Under the pieces are notes generated by a model. That model made no database searches and had not been told where the DNA came from. It saw nothing but the letters and a program-made list of their open reading frames with translations. A DNA stretch of 64,000 nucleotides, from the NCBI RefSeq assembly GCF_003325355.1, contig NZ_CP030850.1:3410001-3474000 (forward strand), read 5' to 3'. Of the stretch, positions 15,480-24,223 are shown in pieces. This DNA comes from Runella rosea (GTDB lineage Bacteria; Bacteroidota; Bacteroidia; Cytophagales; Spirosomataceae). Every line of letters starts with the position of its first letter. The stretch's first letter is position 1. Made by a program: the position numbers and the translations under genes.

Positions 15480-17858
15480 ATGAGAGATAAAATAGCAGCA
15501 GACCACACCCATTATCTGTCGATTGGCAGAAATAAAAAAGTATATCCCGAAAATAGCCCAGCTGGTTTTTCCGCACTAGGAACGTCCACGCCCCTACCCG
15601 ACATTCTATTTATCACCTCGTTTCCTCCCCGCGAATGCGGCATTGCTACGTATTCGCAAGATTTGATGCAAGCGCTGAATCATAAATTCAAACGTTCGTT
15701 CAACATCCAAATCTGCCCTTTGGAATCGGAAAGTGAAGTCCACACCTATGCCAACACGCCGAAATACCTACTGAATACCGACCAACCTAAGGCATTTACG
15801 GAGCTGGCCGAAGCCATCAATGAAGATGCAAATATCCACATGGTGGTGGTTCAACACGAGTTTGGTTTTTTTGAGAAAAAAGAAAAGGATTTCCAACAAT
15901 TTTTGGAAGCGCTGACCAAACCCGTGATTATTGTTTTTCATACCGTGTTGCCGCACCCCAACGGCTCATTGAAAGGGCACGTGGAAGAAATAGCTGTCAT
16001 TGCGGAATCCATCATCGTCATGACTCATTATTCGGCTACGATCCTCGTCAATGAATACAATATTCCTTCCGAAAAAATCACGGTCATTGCCCACGGTACG
16101 CACTTAGTACCACACTCCGACAAGGAAGAATTAAAACGTAAATATCAATTGTCAGGCAAAAAAGTGCTTTCTACTTTTGGGCTGTTAAGCTCGGGCAAAA
16201 GCATCGAAACCACGTTGGAGGCGTTGCCCGCCATCGTTGGCCACAACCCCGACGTGCTATTTCTAATCATTGGTAAAACCCACCCATCTGTGGTAAAACA
16301 CGAAGGGGAAAAGTACCGTAAGATGCTAGAAGAGAAGGTAGAAAAATTGCAACTCGGCCCCTACGTTCGGTTTGTTAATTATTTTTTACCCCTCCCCGAT
16401 TTGTTGGAATACCTCCAACTGACGGATGTATATCTGTTTACGTCCAAAGACCCCAATCAGGCCGTCAGTGGTACTTTTTCGTACGCTATCAGTTGCGGGT
16501 GCGCCATCATTTCCACCCCCATTCCGCACGCCCGGGAAGTATTGCGCAATGACGCCGGCATTATCATTGACTTCGAAAACGCACCCCAATTATCAGCGGC
16601 GGTCACCAGTTTATTGGCCGACGAGCAATTGCGTAAAAACATCAGCTCCAACGCTCTGCACCGAATGGCTTCTACTGCCTGGGAAAATGCGGCCATTGCG
16701 CACGCTATGCTGTTTGAAAAAATCGACGATGGCCAGATTTCACTGAGATATAGCCTACCCGAAATCAACCTTGGGCACGTCAAAAAGATGACTACCGATT
16801 TTGGCATGATTCAGTTTGCTACCATCAACCAACCCGACATCGACTCTGGATATACTTTGGATGACAATGCCCGGGCAATGGTGGCCATGTGCCAGCATTT
16901 TGAATTGACGCTGGAAGAAACCGACGTCGCCGCTATTAGCAAATATTTTTATTTCATCAGGTATTGCCTGCAACCCGGCGGTAATTTCCTCAATTATGTG
17001 GACGAGCAAAAAGCGTTTACGGAACAAAACAACGAAACCAACCTCGCCGATTCAAACGGCAGGGCTATTTGGGCGCTAGGCTATCTGATTTCGATGAGCA
17101 ATCTCCTCCCCAAAGCGCTGGGGGCCGAGGCAGAAGAAACCATGAAACGGGCATTGGTGAACGTAGAAAAAATGCACTCAACTCGGGCGATGGCCTTCAC
17201 AATCAAAGGGTTGTATTACAGCAACACCAAAAACAAGCTGCCCAAAAACAGCGAGTTGATTATCCAACTGGCCAACCGACTCGTACAAATGTACAGACAT
17301 GAAGCAAGCAACGACTGGCGGTGGTTTGAGAGTTATCTTACCTACGCCAACAGTATTTTGCCCGAAGCAATGCTGTGCGCGTGGATGGATACTGGCAACA
17401 TTACTTATAAAGAAATTGCCAAGGAATCGTTTGATTTTCTATTGTCAAAAACCTTCCGAAAAAACAAAATCAATGTCATCTCTAACAAAAGTTGGCTACA
17501 AAAAGGTGAAGAACTCCCCGCGGTAGTCGCTGGAGGAGAGCAGCCCATTGATGTGGCCTACACGATTTTGGCAATGAGCAAATTTTATGATGTGTTTAGG
17601 GAAGAAAGGTATCTGCGCAAAATGCGCACCTCGTTTGATTGGTTTTTGGGCAGCAATCACCTAAACCAAATCATCTATAATCCCTGCACTGGTGGTTGTT
17701 ATGATGGCCTAGAAGAAAATTACGTAAACCTCAACCAAGGTGCCGAGTCGACGGTGAGCTACCTGATGGCCCGGCTGACGGTAAAGAAGTATTTCAGGAG
17801 TGAATCTCCTTCTGGGCACGCCAAAGAATATTCCCTGAAGTTGAATCGGCCACAGTAA
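15480..17858 (+). CDS. GT4 glycosyltransferase fused to a C-terminal alpha-helical domain
   Basis: A 792-residue cytoplasmic protein. Residues ~35-410 form a GT-B glycosyltransferase of the GT4 type: FPPRECGIATYSQDL at the acceptor side, FGLLSSGKSIETTLEALPAI at the start of the C-terminal Rossmann half, and VSGTFSYAISCGCAIISTP near the donor site. Residues ~430-780 resemble an (alpha/alpha)6 toroid (DSGYTLDDNARAMVAM; NGRAIWALGYLI; STVSYLMARL), a fold of glycoside-processing enzymes. Coupled to a GH130 phosphorylase, it may make or remodel a mannose-containing glycan. The activity of the second domain is unknown. Confidence 0.83.
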   Translation: MRDKIAADHTHYLSIGRNKKVYPENSPAGFSALGTSTPLPDILFITSFPPRECGIATYSQDLMQALNHKFKRSFNIQICPLESESEVHTYANTPKYLLNTDQPKAFTELAEAINEDANIHMVVVQHEFGFFEKKEKDFQQFLEALTKPVIIVFHTVLPHPNGSLKGHVEEIAVIAESIIVMTHYSATILVNEYNIPSEKITVIAHGTHLVPHSDKEELKRKYQLSGKKVLSTFGLLSSGKSIETTLEALPAIVGHNPDVLFLIIGKTHPSVVKHEGEKYRKMLEEKVEKLQLGPYVRFVNYFLPLPDLLEYLQLTDVYLFTSKDPNQAVSGTFSYAISCGCAIISTPIPHAREVLRNDAGIIIDFENAPQLSAAVTSLLADEQLRKNISSNALHRMASTAWENAAIAHAMLFEKIDDGQISLRYSLPEINLGHVKKMTTDFGMIQFATINQPDIDSGYTLDDNARAMVAMCQHFELTLEETDVAAISKYFYFIRYCLQPGGNFLNYVDEQKAFTEQNNETNLADSNGRAIWALGYLISMSNLLPKALGAEAEETMKRALVNVEKMHSTRAMAFTIKGLYYSNTKNKLPKNSELIIQLANRLVQMYRHEASNDWRWFESYLTYANSILPEAMLCAWMDTGNITYKEIAKESFDFLLSKTFRKNKINVISNKSWLQKGEELPAVVAGGEQPIDVAYTILAMSKFYDVFREERYLRKMRTSFDWFLGSNHLNQIIYNPCTGGCYDGLEENYVNLNQGAESTVSYLMARLTVKKYFRSESPSGHAKEYSLKLNRPQ

Positions 17859-17948
17859 AGCGGCCGATTCACTGACCAAATTTAATCTTTATCACCCTAT
17901 TTTAATTGCCGACTCTCTTTATGGAGCCAGAATGGGCATCTAACGCGT

Positions 17949-18731
17949 TTACTCTTTTCTGAAAGTAATACACAAATGCTTGTGGAGCAGCACCGTTTGA
18001 TTGGTATTAAGCAAGTGCTGCTCTCGAAGAATTTTCTTTTCCTCCAGGTTAGTAGTCTTGCGGGATAGTTTTTGAGACGTCAAAAACGAGCGTAAATGCA
18101 GGAAGACACCCAGAAACAAATACCAAACCAACGAGCTGATACTTAATTGATTAGAATATACTTTCTGAAAACGCAAACCTGCCAAACCCGCCATCGAACG
18201 CAGCCGCTGTACATTGCAGAGGTACACCCGGCCATTGTAAAGGTGGGCATCATCATAGCCAATGACTTCGGCTTCGTTCGACAAAAACATGTCGCTGCGC
18301 TCGGCTTCCACCAAAAGGTTAGCCATACGCCCACTCAGACTGCTATTGTTAGGTTTTGTGATAATCAGGAGTCCGTTGGGCTTAAGAATACGGGCAAGTT
18401 CTTGCAACAAAAAAGTCTGATTAGGAATGTGCTCGATGGTTTCCATCAACAACACATAATCGGCCGTATTTGACTCAATAGGCAATGTTTTGTCGAGGTC
18501 AATGGGCGAACAAATCAACGAATCGCTCTTGAGAATATCCGGGTGCTTATCAAAAGGCTTGACCTTTGCCCCTGCATTATGCCACAGATTTGCCACATAT
18601 CCCGAACCAGCGGATACATCTACCACCCGCTTTTCGCGTACGTCGTGCTCAGCAAGATAACGGTGTATAAACTCCAACGCATTGCCTTTGGAATGCGGCA
18701 CATGCTTAATTTGCTCTTTGTAATTGGGCAT
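17949..18731 (-). CDS. SAM-dependent class I methyltransferase
   Basis: A 260-residue protein. The SAM-binding motif I is VVDVSAGSGYVANLW (about residues 37-51); the motif typical of ubiquinone/glycan methyltransferases reads LLMETIEHIPNQTFLLQEL, followed by LKPNGLLIITKPNN. A hydrophobic C-terminal segment (LVWYLFLGVFLHL) may hold it at the membrane. It is the last gene of a three-gene minus-strand operon with a GT2 and a sugar aminotransferase, so it probably modifies a surface sugar or lipid-linked glycan. Confidence 0.85.
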   Translation of the reverse strand: MPNYKEQIKHVPHSKGNALEFIHRYLAEHDVREKRVVDVSAGSGYVANLWHNAGAKVKPFDKHPDILKSDSLICSPIDLDKTLPIESNTADYVLLMETIEHIPNQTFLLQELARILKPNGLLIITKPNNSSLSGRMANLLVEAERSDMFLSNEAEVIGYDDAHLYNGRVYLCNVQRLRSMAGLAGLRFQKVYSNQLSISSLVWYLFLGVFLHLRSFLTSQKLSRKTTNLEEKKILREQHLLNTNQTVLLHKHLCITFRKE

Positions 18732-18733
18732 AA

Positions 18734-19657
18734 TTATCGGGAAATATCGATAGGACGGGTTTTGAATTTAACCTTCCATCGATCAATTTGTTTTTTAAAT
18801 TTAAGCGTAAAAGTTTCTTCGGGCTCGGGCAGTGTACCTAAAAACTTGGGGCCAATTTTGAGGTAATTTTTAAAAAATGTATTGCTACTCAAACCCCATT
18901 TTAAGATAAACTCGGTTCGGCCATCGTTGCGCTTGACCCGTCCTGTGCTTCTGCTCGCAAAATGGTACACTCGACTTTTGCCGATTCCTTTATAAAAACG
19001 GACGCCATAATGCCACAATTTTATCATAAAATCCGGGTCGCTGTACATTCCAGGAAAAAACTCTACGCTCAAGCCACCCACAGCCCGGTACACAAACGTC
19101 GGTAAGACCATTGGATACCACTGGCTGCCGTTCCAGTCTTCTTTCGGGTAGCTGGCGTATTCCGACAAAAATTTTGCTTCATCAAATTCCGACGGATGTG
19201 TGCCGTAGTTTTTATCGGCAATCACACAGGCATTTCCTTTATCAAAGCCTTCAATCATGGTTCCGCTGATGCACCATTTATCGTCTTTCTGCTTCTTTAT
19301 TTCTTCTAGCAGAAAGAAGTCCCAATCGGGACATAAATACATGTCGTCATCAATAAAAACGAGATAATCTGCTACTGCCAAATGAGAGGCCGCATTGAAC
19401 CCATAGCATACTCCAGAATTCTGACTACTTTTGGTATAGCCAATGTCTCCCTGCGCTAAAACCCAGTCCTCAGACCCATCTTTTCCTTCGTTGACATGCA
19501 CAATAATTTGGTGCTCATATCGACTGTTTTTTCTAATACTGTTTACCACACATTTGAGGTAATCGAGGTTATTCCAGGAGGGAATGAGTATTGAAAAAAC
19601 AGGAGAATACGCTAAAGGCACTTTTTTATATGTGAACTCCATAGCATTCTTTACCAT
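18734..19657 (-). CDS. Glycosyltransferase family 2
   Basis: A 307-residue GT-A enzyme. It opens with FSILIPSWNNLDYLKCVVNS, has the metal-binding acidic cluster FIDDDMYLC near residue 98, and an acceptor-side region DPDFMIKLWHYGVRF. The C-terminus is basic. It overlaps the upstream aminotransferase gene by 7 bp and lies 2 bp before the methyltransferase gene, showing a tightly packed operon for a surface glycan. The transferred sugar cannot be inferred. Confidence 0.88.
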   Translation of the reverse strand: MVKNAMEFTYKKVPLAYSPVFSILIPSWNNLDYLKCVVNSIRKNSRYEHQIIVHVNEGKDGSEDWVLAQGDIGYTKSSQNSGVCYGFNAASHLAVADYLVFIDDDMYLCPDWDFFLLEEIKKQKDDKWCISGTMIEGFDKGNACVIADKNYGTHPSEFDEAKFLSEYASYPKEDWNGSQWYPMVLPTFVYRAVGGLSVEFFPGMYSDPDFMIKLWHYGVRFYKGIGKSRVYHFASRSTGRVKRNDGRTEFILKWGLSSNTFFKNYLKIGPKFLGTLPEPEETFTLKFKKQIDRWKVKFKTRPIDISR

Positions 19658-20799
19658 CCTTTTCGGAGAATATAGGCGATATATTCAACGTCGTCTTCGG
19701 TCACTTTGGCGTGGAGCGGCAACACCAGATAGCGGTCTTCAATGGCATCCATTTTCGGAAATTGGCCAGGAGTTCGGCCTCCAAAAATGCTGTATTTATC
19801 ATTGCGATAATGCACCTGACCAGATTCTATCCCATGTTCACGCAGGTATTTTACCAGATTTTCACGGTCGTCAACCTCGGCAGTCAACAACCACGCGGCG
19901 TGTTCACGGTCGGTGTATTCACTTCCTATTACCCGTATTCCTTTGATATCTTTCAATAAATCACAATACAAACGATATAATTTTTGGCGGTGCGCCAAGT
20001 GCTCATCAAACTCATCCAACGACGCCAATCCGAGGCTCGCTGCAATATCAGTCATCTGGTATTTATAGCCCACTTCAACGATGTCGTTTTCCCAAATACC
20101 TTTTTGTTTGCTGCTGCGATCAATGCCGAACCAACGCAAACGTTTGGCTTTTTCTACCAACGACTTGTCTTTCACCACCAACATACCACCATCGCCCGTT
20201 GTGATGTGCTTGATGGCCTGAAACGAAAACATCGTGAAATCGCTTTGACTACCGATGTACTCGCCTTTGTATTTTGCCCCCACGGCATGGGCAGCGTCTT
20301 CGATAATGGCAATATTGTGTTTAGCTCCTAATGCCCAAAGTTCGTCCATATCGCACGGCAAACCGCCATAATGCACACAAACAATGGCTTTGGTTTTTGG
20401 AGTAATAAGACGCGCTACATGGTTGACATCAATATTGAGGTTTTCATCAATATCAGCAAAGACAATTTTTATCCCCATATAAAGAAACGGGATGTTGGTG
20501 GCAGTACAGGTAAAAACCGGCGCAATCACCTCATCGCCGGCCTGTAAACCAGCCAACAGGTACGATAAATGCAGGGCATCGGTGCCTGAACCTACTGCTA
20601 AACTCTTGCAAGGAGCTGTGAATTTTTCTTCAAAGCGGTTTTCAAATTCTTCTACCCTAGGCCCTTGCCCAATCCATCGAGTATTCAGAACTTCGGTCAC
20701 ATTTAAGGCCGCTTTAGCAGGAATATTTGGATGGAATAATACAATACCGTCTCCTGTATCCATTACAGGAAACTCGTTCATAGGTTTTTCAGTAATCAT
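19651..20799 (-). CDS. DegT/DnrJ/EryC1/StrS-family sugar aminotransferase
   Basis: A 382-residue PLP enzyme of fold type I that installs an amino group on a nucleotide-linked keto sugar. Family features include VGSGTDALHLSYLLAG for PLP phosphate binding, VCVHYGGLPCDMDEL, IIEDAAHAVGAKY (the Asp that pairs with the pyridine nitrogen), and the Schiff-base lysine in FSFQAIKHITTGDGGML. ATGs at residues 1 and 7 are both possible. It heads the operon with the GT2 and methyltransferase, consistent with making an amino or N-modified sugar for a polysaccharide. Confidence 0.93.
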   Translation of the reverse strand: MITEKPMNEFPVMDTGDGIVLFHPNIPAKAALNVTEVLNTRWIGQGPRVEEFENRFEEKFTAPCKSLAVGSGTDALHLSYLLAGLQAGDEVIAPVFTCTATNIPFLYMGIKIVFADIDENLNIDVNHVARLITPKTKAIVCVHYGGLPCDMDELWALGAKHNIAIIEDAAHAVGAKYKGEYIGSQSDFTMFSFQAIKHITTGDGGMLVVKDKSLVEKAKRLRWFGIDRSSKQKGIWENDIVEVGYKYQMTDIAASLGLASLDEFDEHLAHRQKLYRLYCDLLKDIKGIRVIGSEYTDREHAAWLLTAEVDDRENLVKYLREHGIESGQVHYRNDKYSIFGGRTPGQFPKMDAIEDRYLVLPLHAKVTEDDVEYIAYILRKGW

Positions 20800-21229
20800 A
20801 AAGATAGGTTTTTCAAGTTAGGCTTTAGAGAGGAACGACTACGGATAAAGGGCAATTTATAATTTCAAAGCATAAAGGGTTTGATAGATAAAATCATCCA
20901 TTCCATAGACAAAATTAATCATTACATAGACAAAAAACCAATAGTGATTACAAATTTACTATAAATAATATCCTTTATTATATTGATATAAAAATTTTTA
21001 ATTGGACTTTAACACTGTAAATCAATAACGCCTAGCATTCTGTATTGTTCGGATTAATCAGTTATATAATTCAGGGCGGGCTCCCGCAAAAATTACATTT
21101 TTTATGTTCTTTTATCCGTAATAATTTCGCAGGAAGTGTTGTAGATTAGACAGTTTAAATATCTGATAGAGAGGACTATTTATCCGTTTAACTCAAGAAT
21201 ATGCCCCCCAATTTGAGAAGATTTTTATT
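20800..21229. other. AT-rich gene-free stretch before the tRNA array
   Basis: No credible gene on either strand. The sequence is strongly AT-rich, with a short degenerate repeat (CATAGACAAAA twice near 20905-20930) and no convincing terminator or conserved structure. It holds the upstream region of the minus-strand sugar operon; no TAnnTTTG promoter was recognised. Confidence 0.5.
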
Positions 21230-21461
21230 ATCCGACCGAAGATGATAAATCGGAAGTTGCCGCTTCCGTCATAGCAAGCGATTAAGAAGCACTTTGAAAA
21301 AAGTTAGTGACTTTAACAGGAATCGAAGATAGAAGCCTCTCCCAAATATTGAGCATTTGGGGATAGTTTTAAAAAAACTAAAAGACCTTCCGACGGGAAT
21401 CGAAGTCGACCGCGACCCCGGCCATAGCAAGCATTTAGAAAACGCTTTCAAAAAAATCAAG
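21230..21461 (-). pseudogene. Tandem array of decayed tRNA-Arg copies
   Basis: Downstream of the intact tRNA are about three degenerate copies with a period of 77-78 bp. The T-arm segment GGGAATCGAA of the gene (21472-21481) recurs exactly at 21395-21404 and as AGGAATCGAA at 21318-21327. The anticodon-stem segment recurs as GCAAGCATTTAGAAAACGCTT (from 21427) and, weaker, near 21273 and 21352. Acceptor and T-stem pairing are lost, for example in the copy at 21384-21461, so the copies cannot fold as tRNAs. Confidence 0.65.
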
Positions 21462-21533
21462 TGACTCCGACGGGAATCGAACCCATATCAAGCGTTTAGG
21501 AAACGCTTATTCTATCCGTTGAACTACGGAGTC
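21462..21533 (-). tRNA. tRNA-Arg (anticodon CCU)
   Basis: The minus strand folds into a complete cloverleaf: acceptor GACTCCG / CGGAGTC with discriminator A, D-stem GTTC / GAAT, anticodon stem AGCGT / ACGCT with loop TTCCTAA (anticodon CCT, reading AGG), variable region TGAT, and T-arm ATGGG-TTCGATT-CCCGT. CCA is not encoded. The gene lies 24 bp downstream of hflX in the same direction. Confidence 0.93.
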
Positions 21534-21557
21534 TAATTTTCGGCAAATGTCTGAAAA

Positions 21558-22793
21558 CTATTCGGCAAAATCAACGTCTGTGAAGGGCACATTAAGCCAA
21601 TTTGGATAAATAACGTAGTGTTTTTGCTTTATCAACTCAAAAAGCTTGGTTCGTAGTTCGCCCAAATTCTCGCTGTTTTGAGCTGAGATAAACACCACGT
21701 GCTCTGCCGAAGCATTGTAATAACTCTTTTTGAGCTTTTCAAGCACCATTTCCTTGGTTTGTTCCACCACTATTTCGCCTTCTTCGGTTTCAATCACTTC
21801 GTCAAAAGCTTCTTTTTTAGGATGGTAAGCGTCAATTTTATTAAACACCATCACAGTCGATTTATCCCCTGCTCCGATTTCGGCTAAGGTCTGATTCACT
21901 ACTTCGATTTGCTCCTCAAACGACGGGTGTGATATATCAACTACGTGCAGCAAAATATCGGCTTCCCGTACTTCATCGAGAGTCGACTTAAACGACTCAA
22001 TGAGTTTCGTGGGCAGTTTACGGATGAACCCTACCGTGTCGGTCAACAAAAAAGGGATATTTTCCAACACTACTTTACGCACCGTAGAATCGACGGTGGC
22101 AAACAGTTTGTTTTCGGCAAATACATCCGTTTTGGCCAAGCGACGCATGAGCGTAGATTTGCCCACGTTGGTATAACCCACCAGCGCCACGCGCACCAAA
22201 CGGTTACGCTCTTTGCGGCGGGTTACGCTTTGCTTATCAATCTTTTCGAGTTTTTCTTTCAGGAAGGCAATCCTGTCTTGCACAATCCGTCGGTCAGTTT
22301 CAAGCTCTTTTTCCCCGGGACCACGCATCCCGACCCCGCCTTTCTGGCGACTTAAGTGCGACCACATGCGGGTCAATCGTGGGTACATATACTGATACTG
22401 CGCCAATTCTACTTGGGTTTTTGCCTGTGCGGTTTGGGCGCGCATGGCAAAAATATCAAGAATCAATAAGCTACGGTCGAGCACTTTTATGTCTTTAAAT
22501 TCCGCTTCGAGGTTACGTACCTGCGAAGGAATCAGCTCATCGTCAAAGATAATCATGTCTACGGGGTTGGCAGTCACAAAGGTTTTGATGTCTTCGAGCC
22601 GGCCTTTGCCCACAAAGGTGCGATTATCTGAATATTCGAGTTTTTGCGTAAAGGTCTTGACCGTCTCTACCCCCAAAGTAGAAGCCAGAAATGCCAACTC
22701 TTGCAGGTATTCCTGGGTTTGTTCGGCAGTTTGGCGTTGGGTAGTGATGGCAACTAATACGGCGGTTTCCTGTTTTTTGGCGGTTGAATTCAT
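21558..22793 (-). CDS. hflX: Ribosome-associated GTPase HflX
   Basis: A 411-residue translational GTPase that splits stalled 70S ribosomes. The N-terminal HflX domain (about 1-195) includes DRSLLILDIFAMRAQTAQAK and RQKGGVGMRGPGE, the glycine-rich linker. The G domain follows with GYTNVGKST (G1), DTVGFIRKLP (G3) and NKID (G4). A C-terminal extension with an acidic insert (EEGEIVVEQ) is present. Length is typical of the family (about 400-430). Confidence 0.95.
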   Translation of the reverse strand: MNSTAKKQETAVLVAITTQRQTAEQTQEYLQELAFLASTLGVETVKTFTQKLEYSDNRTFVGKGRLEDIKTFVTANPVDMIIFDDELIPSQVRNLEAEFKDIKVLDRSLLILDIFAMRAQTAQAKTQVELAQYQYMYPRLTRMWSHLSRQKGGVGMRGPGEKELETDRRIVQDRIAFLKEKLEKIDKQSVTRRKERNRLVRVALVGYTNVGKSTLMRRLAKTDVFAENKLFATVDSTVRKVVLENIPFLLTDTVGFIRKLPTKLIESFKSTLDEVREADILLHVVDISHPSFEEQIEVVNQTLAEIGAGDKSTVMVFNKIDAYHPKKEAFDEVIETEEGEIVVEQTKEMVLEKLKKSYYNASAEHVVFISAQNSENLGELRTKLFELIKQKHYVIYPNWLNVPFTDVDFAE

Positions 22794-22987
22794 CTATACT
22801 TACTTCCCGTCAATCCGGGATTAATGGTTATCCGTTGTTGGTTAAACGGGTATGAATAAACGGTATTATTTTAGAGAAAGTTTCGTTAATTGCCACGAAG
22901 TTAAGCCTTTATTTAGACTTTTGTACTTTACAAAACGGCACTGCACAACACAACCAACGCGAAACGAACCAATCTGAGCGGATTTTT

Positions 22988-23833
22988 ATGTCAGTAATAG
23001 CCAAAATTGCCCAGTGGGGAGTTATCATTTATACCGCCGTCGCTCTATTGATTTGGTGGCTACATCCGCTGGTTTTATTTCGGCCCACGACCTTGGCTGC
23101 TAGTTATGCGTATAACTTCAACATTCCGTTTCAAGAGATCACTTTTGAAACGGAAAAAGGCCAAGTCAGACTAAACGCTCTATGGTTTGGCACGAGGGAT
23201 TCGGTCGTGCTTAAACGCCCTACGTTTTTTCCAGGAAAAGTGGTATTATTTTTCCACGGAAACCGCGATAACCTGGCCCGCTGGGGTCGCGAATATGCTG
23301 AACGATTTACCAAAAGAGGATACAACGTTTTGATGTACGATTATCGAGGCTACGGCAAAAGCACTGGCGAACGCTCCGAATATGCCCTCCATCGCGACGC
23401 CCAATACGTGTATGATTTTCTCAAACAGCGCTTTTCGGAAGACTCCATTATCGTATACGGCTACTCCATCGGCTCGGGCATGGCTTCGCGAATAGCGGCC
23501 AACAATCGCCCCAAAAAGCTGATTTTGGAAGCACCTTATGCAAGTATTCCGACGCTGGGACATACACAGTTGCCGATTTTTCCGTACGAATGGCTTACGC
23601 GATACAAGTTCCGCACCGATAGTTGCTTTGCGCACATTTACTGCCCCATTCATCTTTTTCACGGCACCGACGACGTAACGGTACCTTACACAAACAGCCT
23701 TATTTTGTTATCATCGCCCTCTCCCGTCAAGGCTAAATTAACAACCCTTCCCAAGGGTCATCACCTACATTTGGACAGCTTCCCGCTCTATCAATCTACA
23801 CTAGACAGTTTATTAAGCATTGGCAACCAGTAG
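22988..23833 (+). CDS. Membrane-anchored alpha/beta hydrolase
   Basis: A 281-residue protein with an N-terminal transmembrane helix (about 8-28) and an alpha/beta-hydrolase domain of the ABHD13/Bem46 type. The nucleophile is Ser in YGYSIGSGMA, the acid is Asp in FHGTDDVTVPY, and the His is in LPKGHHLHL; the oxyanion segment is VLFFHGNRDN. The likely activity is hydrolysis of an ester or thioester, substrate unknown. Its last 21 bases overlap the end of the convergent gene that follows. Confidence 0.88.
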   Translation: MSVIAKIAQWGVIIYTAVALLIWWLHPLVLFRPTTLAASYAYNFNIPFQEITFETEKGQVRLNALWFGTRDSVVLKRPTFFPGKVVLFFHGNRDNLARWGREYAERFTKRGYNVLMYDYRGYGKSTGERSEYALHRDAQYVYDFLKQRFSEDSIIVYGYSIGSGMASRIAANNRPKKLILEAPYASIPTLGHTQLPIFPYEWLTRYKFRTDSCFAHIYCPIHLFHGTDDVTVPYTNSLILLSSPSPVKAKLTTLPKGHHLHLDSFPLYQSTLDSLLSIGNQ

Positions 23834-24145
23834 TTCCAATTGAGAACACAGGCGTTTGATTAACATATTGATTATCCGCTTGTTTAGTTCTTCTTCCAAT
23901 GGGCGGTAGGTTTCGTATTGTTCAGGCGTAAAATGCCCTACGACAGTGCCCACCAATAAGCTCCGAAAATTGATGTCTTTGCGAATCGTTTTTTCTATGT
24001 ATATGACTTTATCTTCGGGAGAATAGTTGTCAAAGTTAACTTTTCTCTTACTTACGTGATGGCGAAAAAGAAGGATAAAAAGGTCATTTTGAGCCTTAAG
24101 AATGGGACGAAGTACTTCGTTTTGAATTTGTTCTGGGATGGACAT
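23813..24145 (-). CDS. Conserved hypothetical protein, 110 residues
   Basis: An all-helical soluble protein with no recognised domain. Notable segments are NEVLRPILKAQNDLFILLFRHH, DKVIYIEKTIRKDINFRSLLVGTVVGHF and an amphipathic end (EELNKRIINMLIKRL). It overlaps the 3' end of the alpha/beta hydrolase by 21 bp, tail to tail. Some homologous Bacteroidota proteins carry doubtful 'glyoxalase' names; nothing in this sequence supports that. Confidence 0.65.
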   Translation of the reverse strand: MSIPEQIQNEVLRPILKAQNDLFILLFRHHVSKRKVNFDNYSPEDKVIYIEKTIRKDINFRSLLVGTVVGHFTPEQYETYRPLEEELNKRIINMLIKRLCSQLELLVANA

Positions 24146-24194
24146 ATCGGATAAAATCGTTGGTAATGAACAATAGACTATGGACTAAAAAACG

Positions 24195-24202
24195 TACCTT
24201 TG
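24195..24202 (+). promoter_or_regulatory. Bacteroidota -7 element upstream of the M20 peptidase
   Basis: TACCTTTG fits TAnnTTTG exactly. Transcription would start near 24209, which rules out the TTG at 24200 as the start codon of the next gene and supports the ATG at 24224. Confidence 0.5.
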
Positions 24203-24223
24203 CGCCAGACAAAACCCATATTT

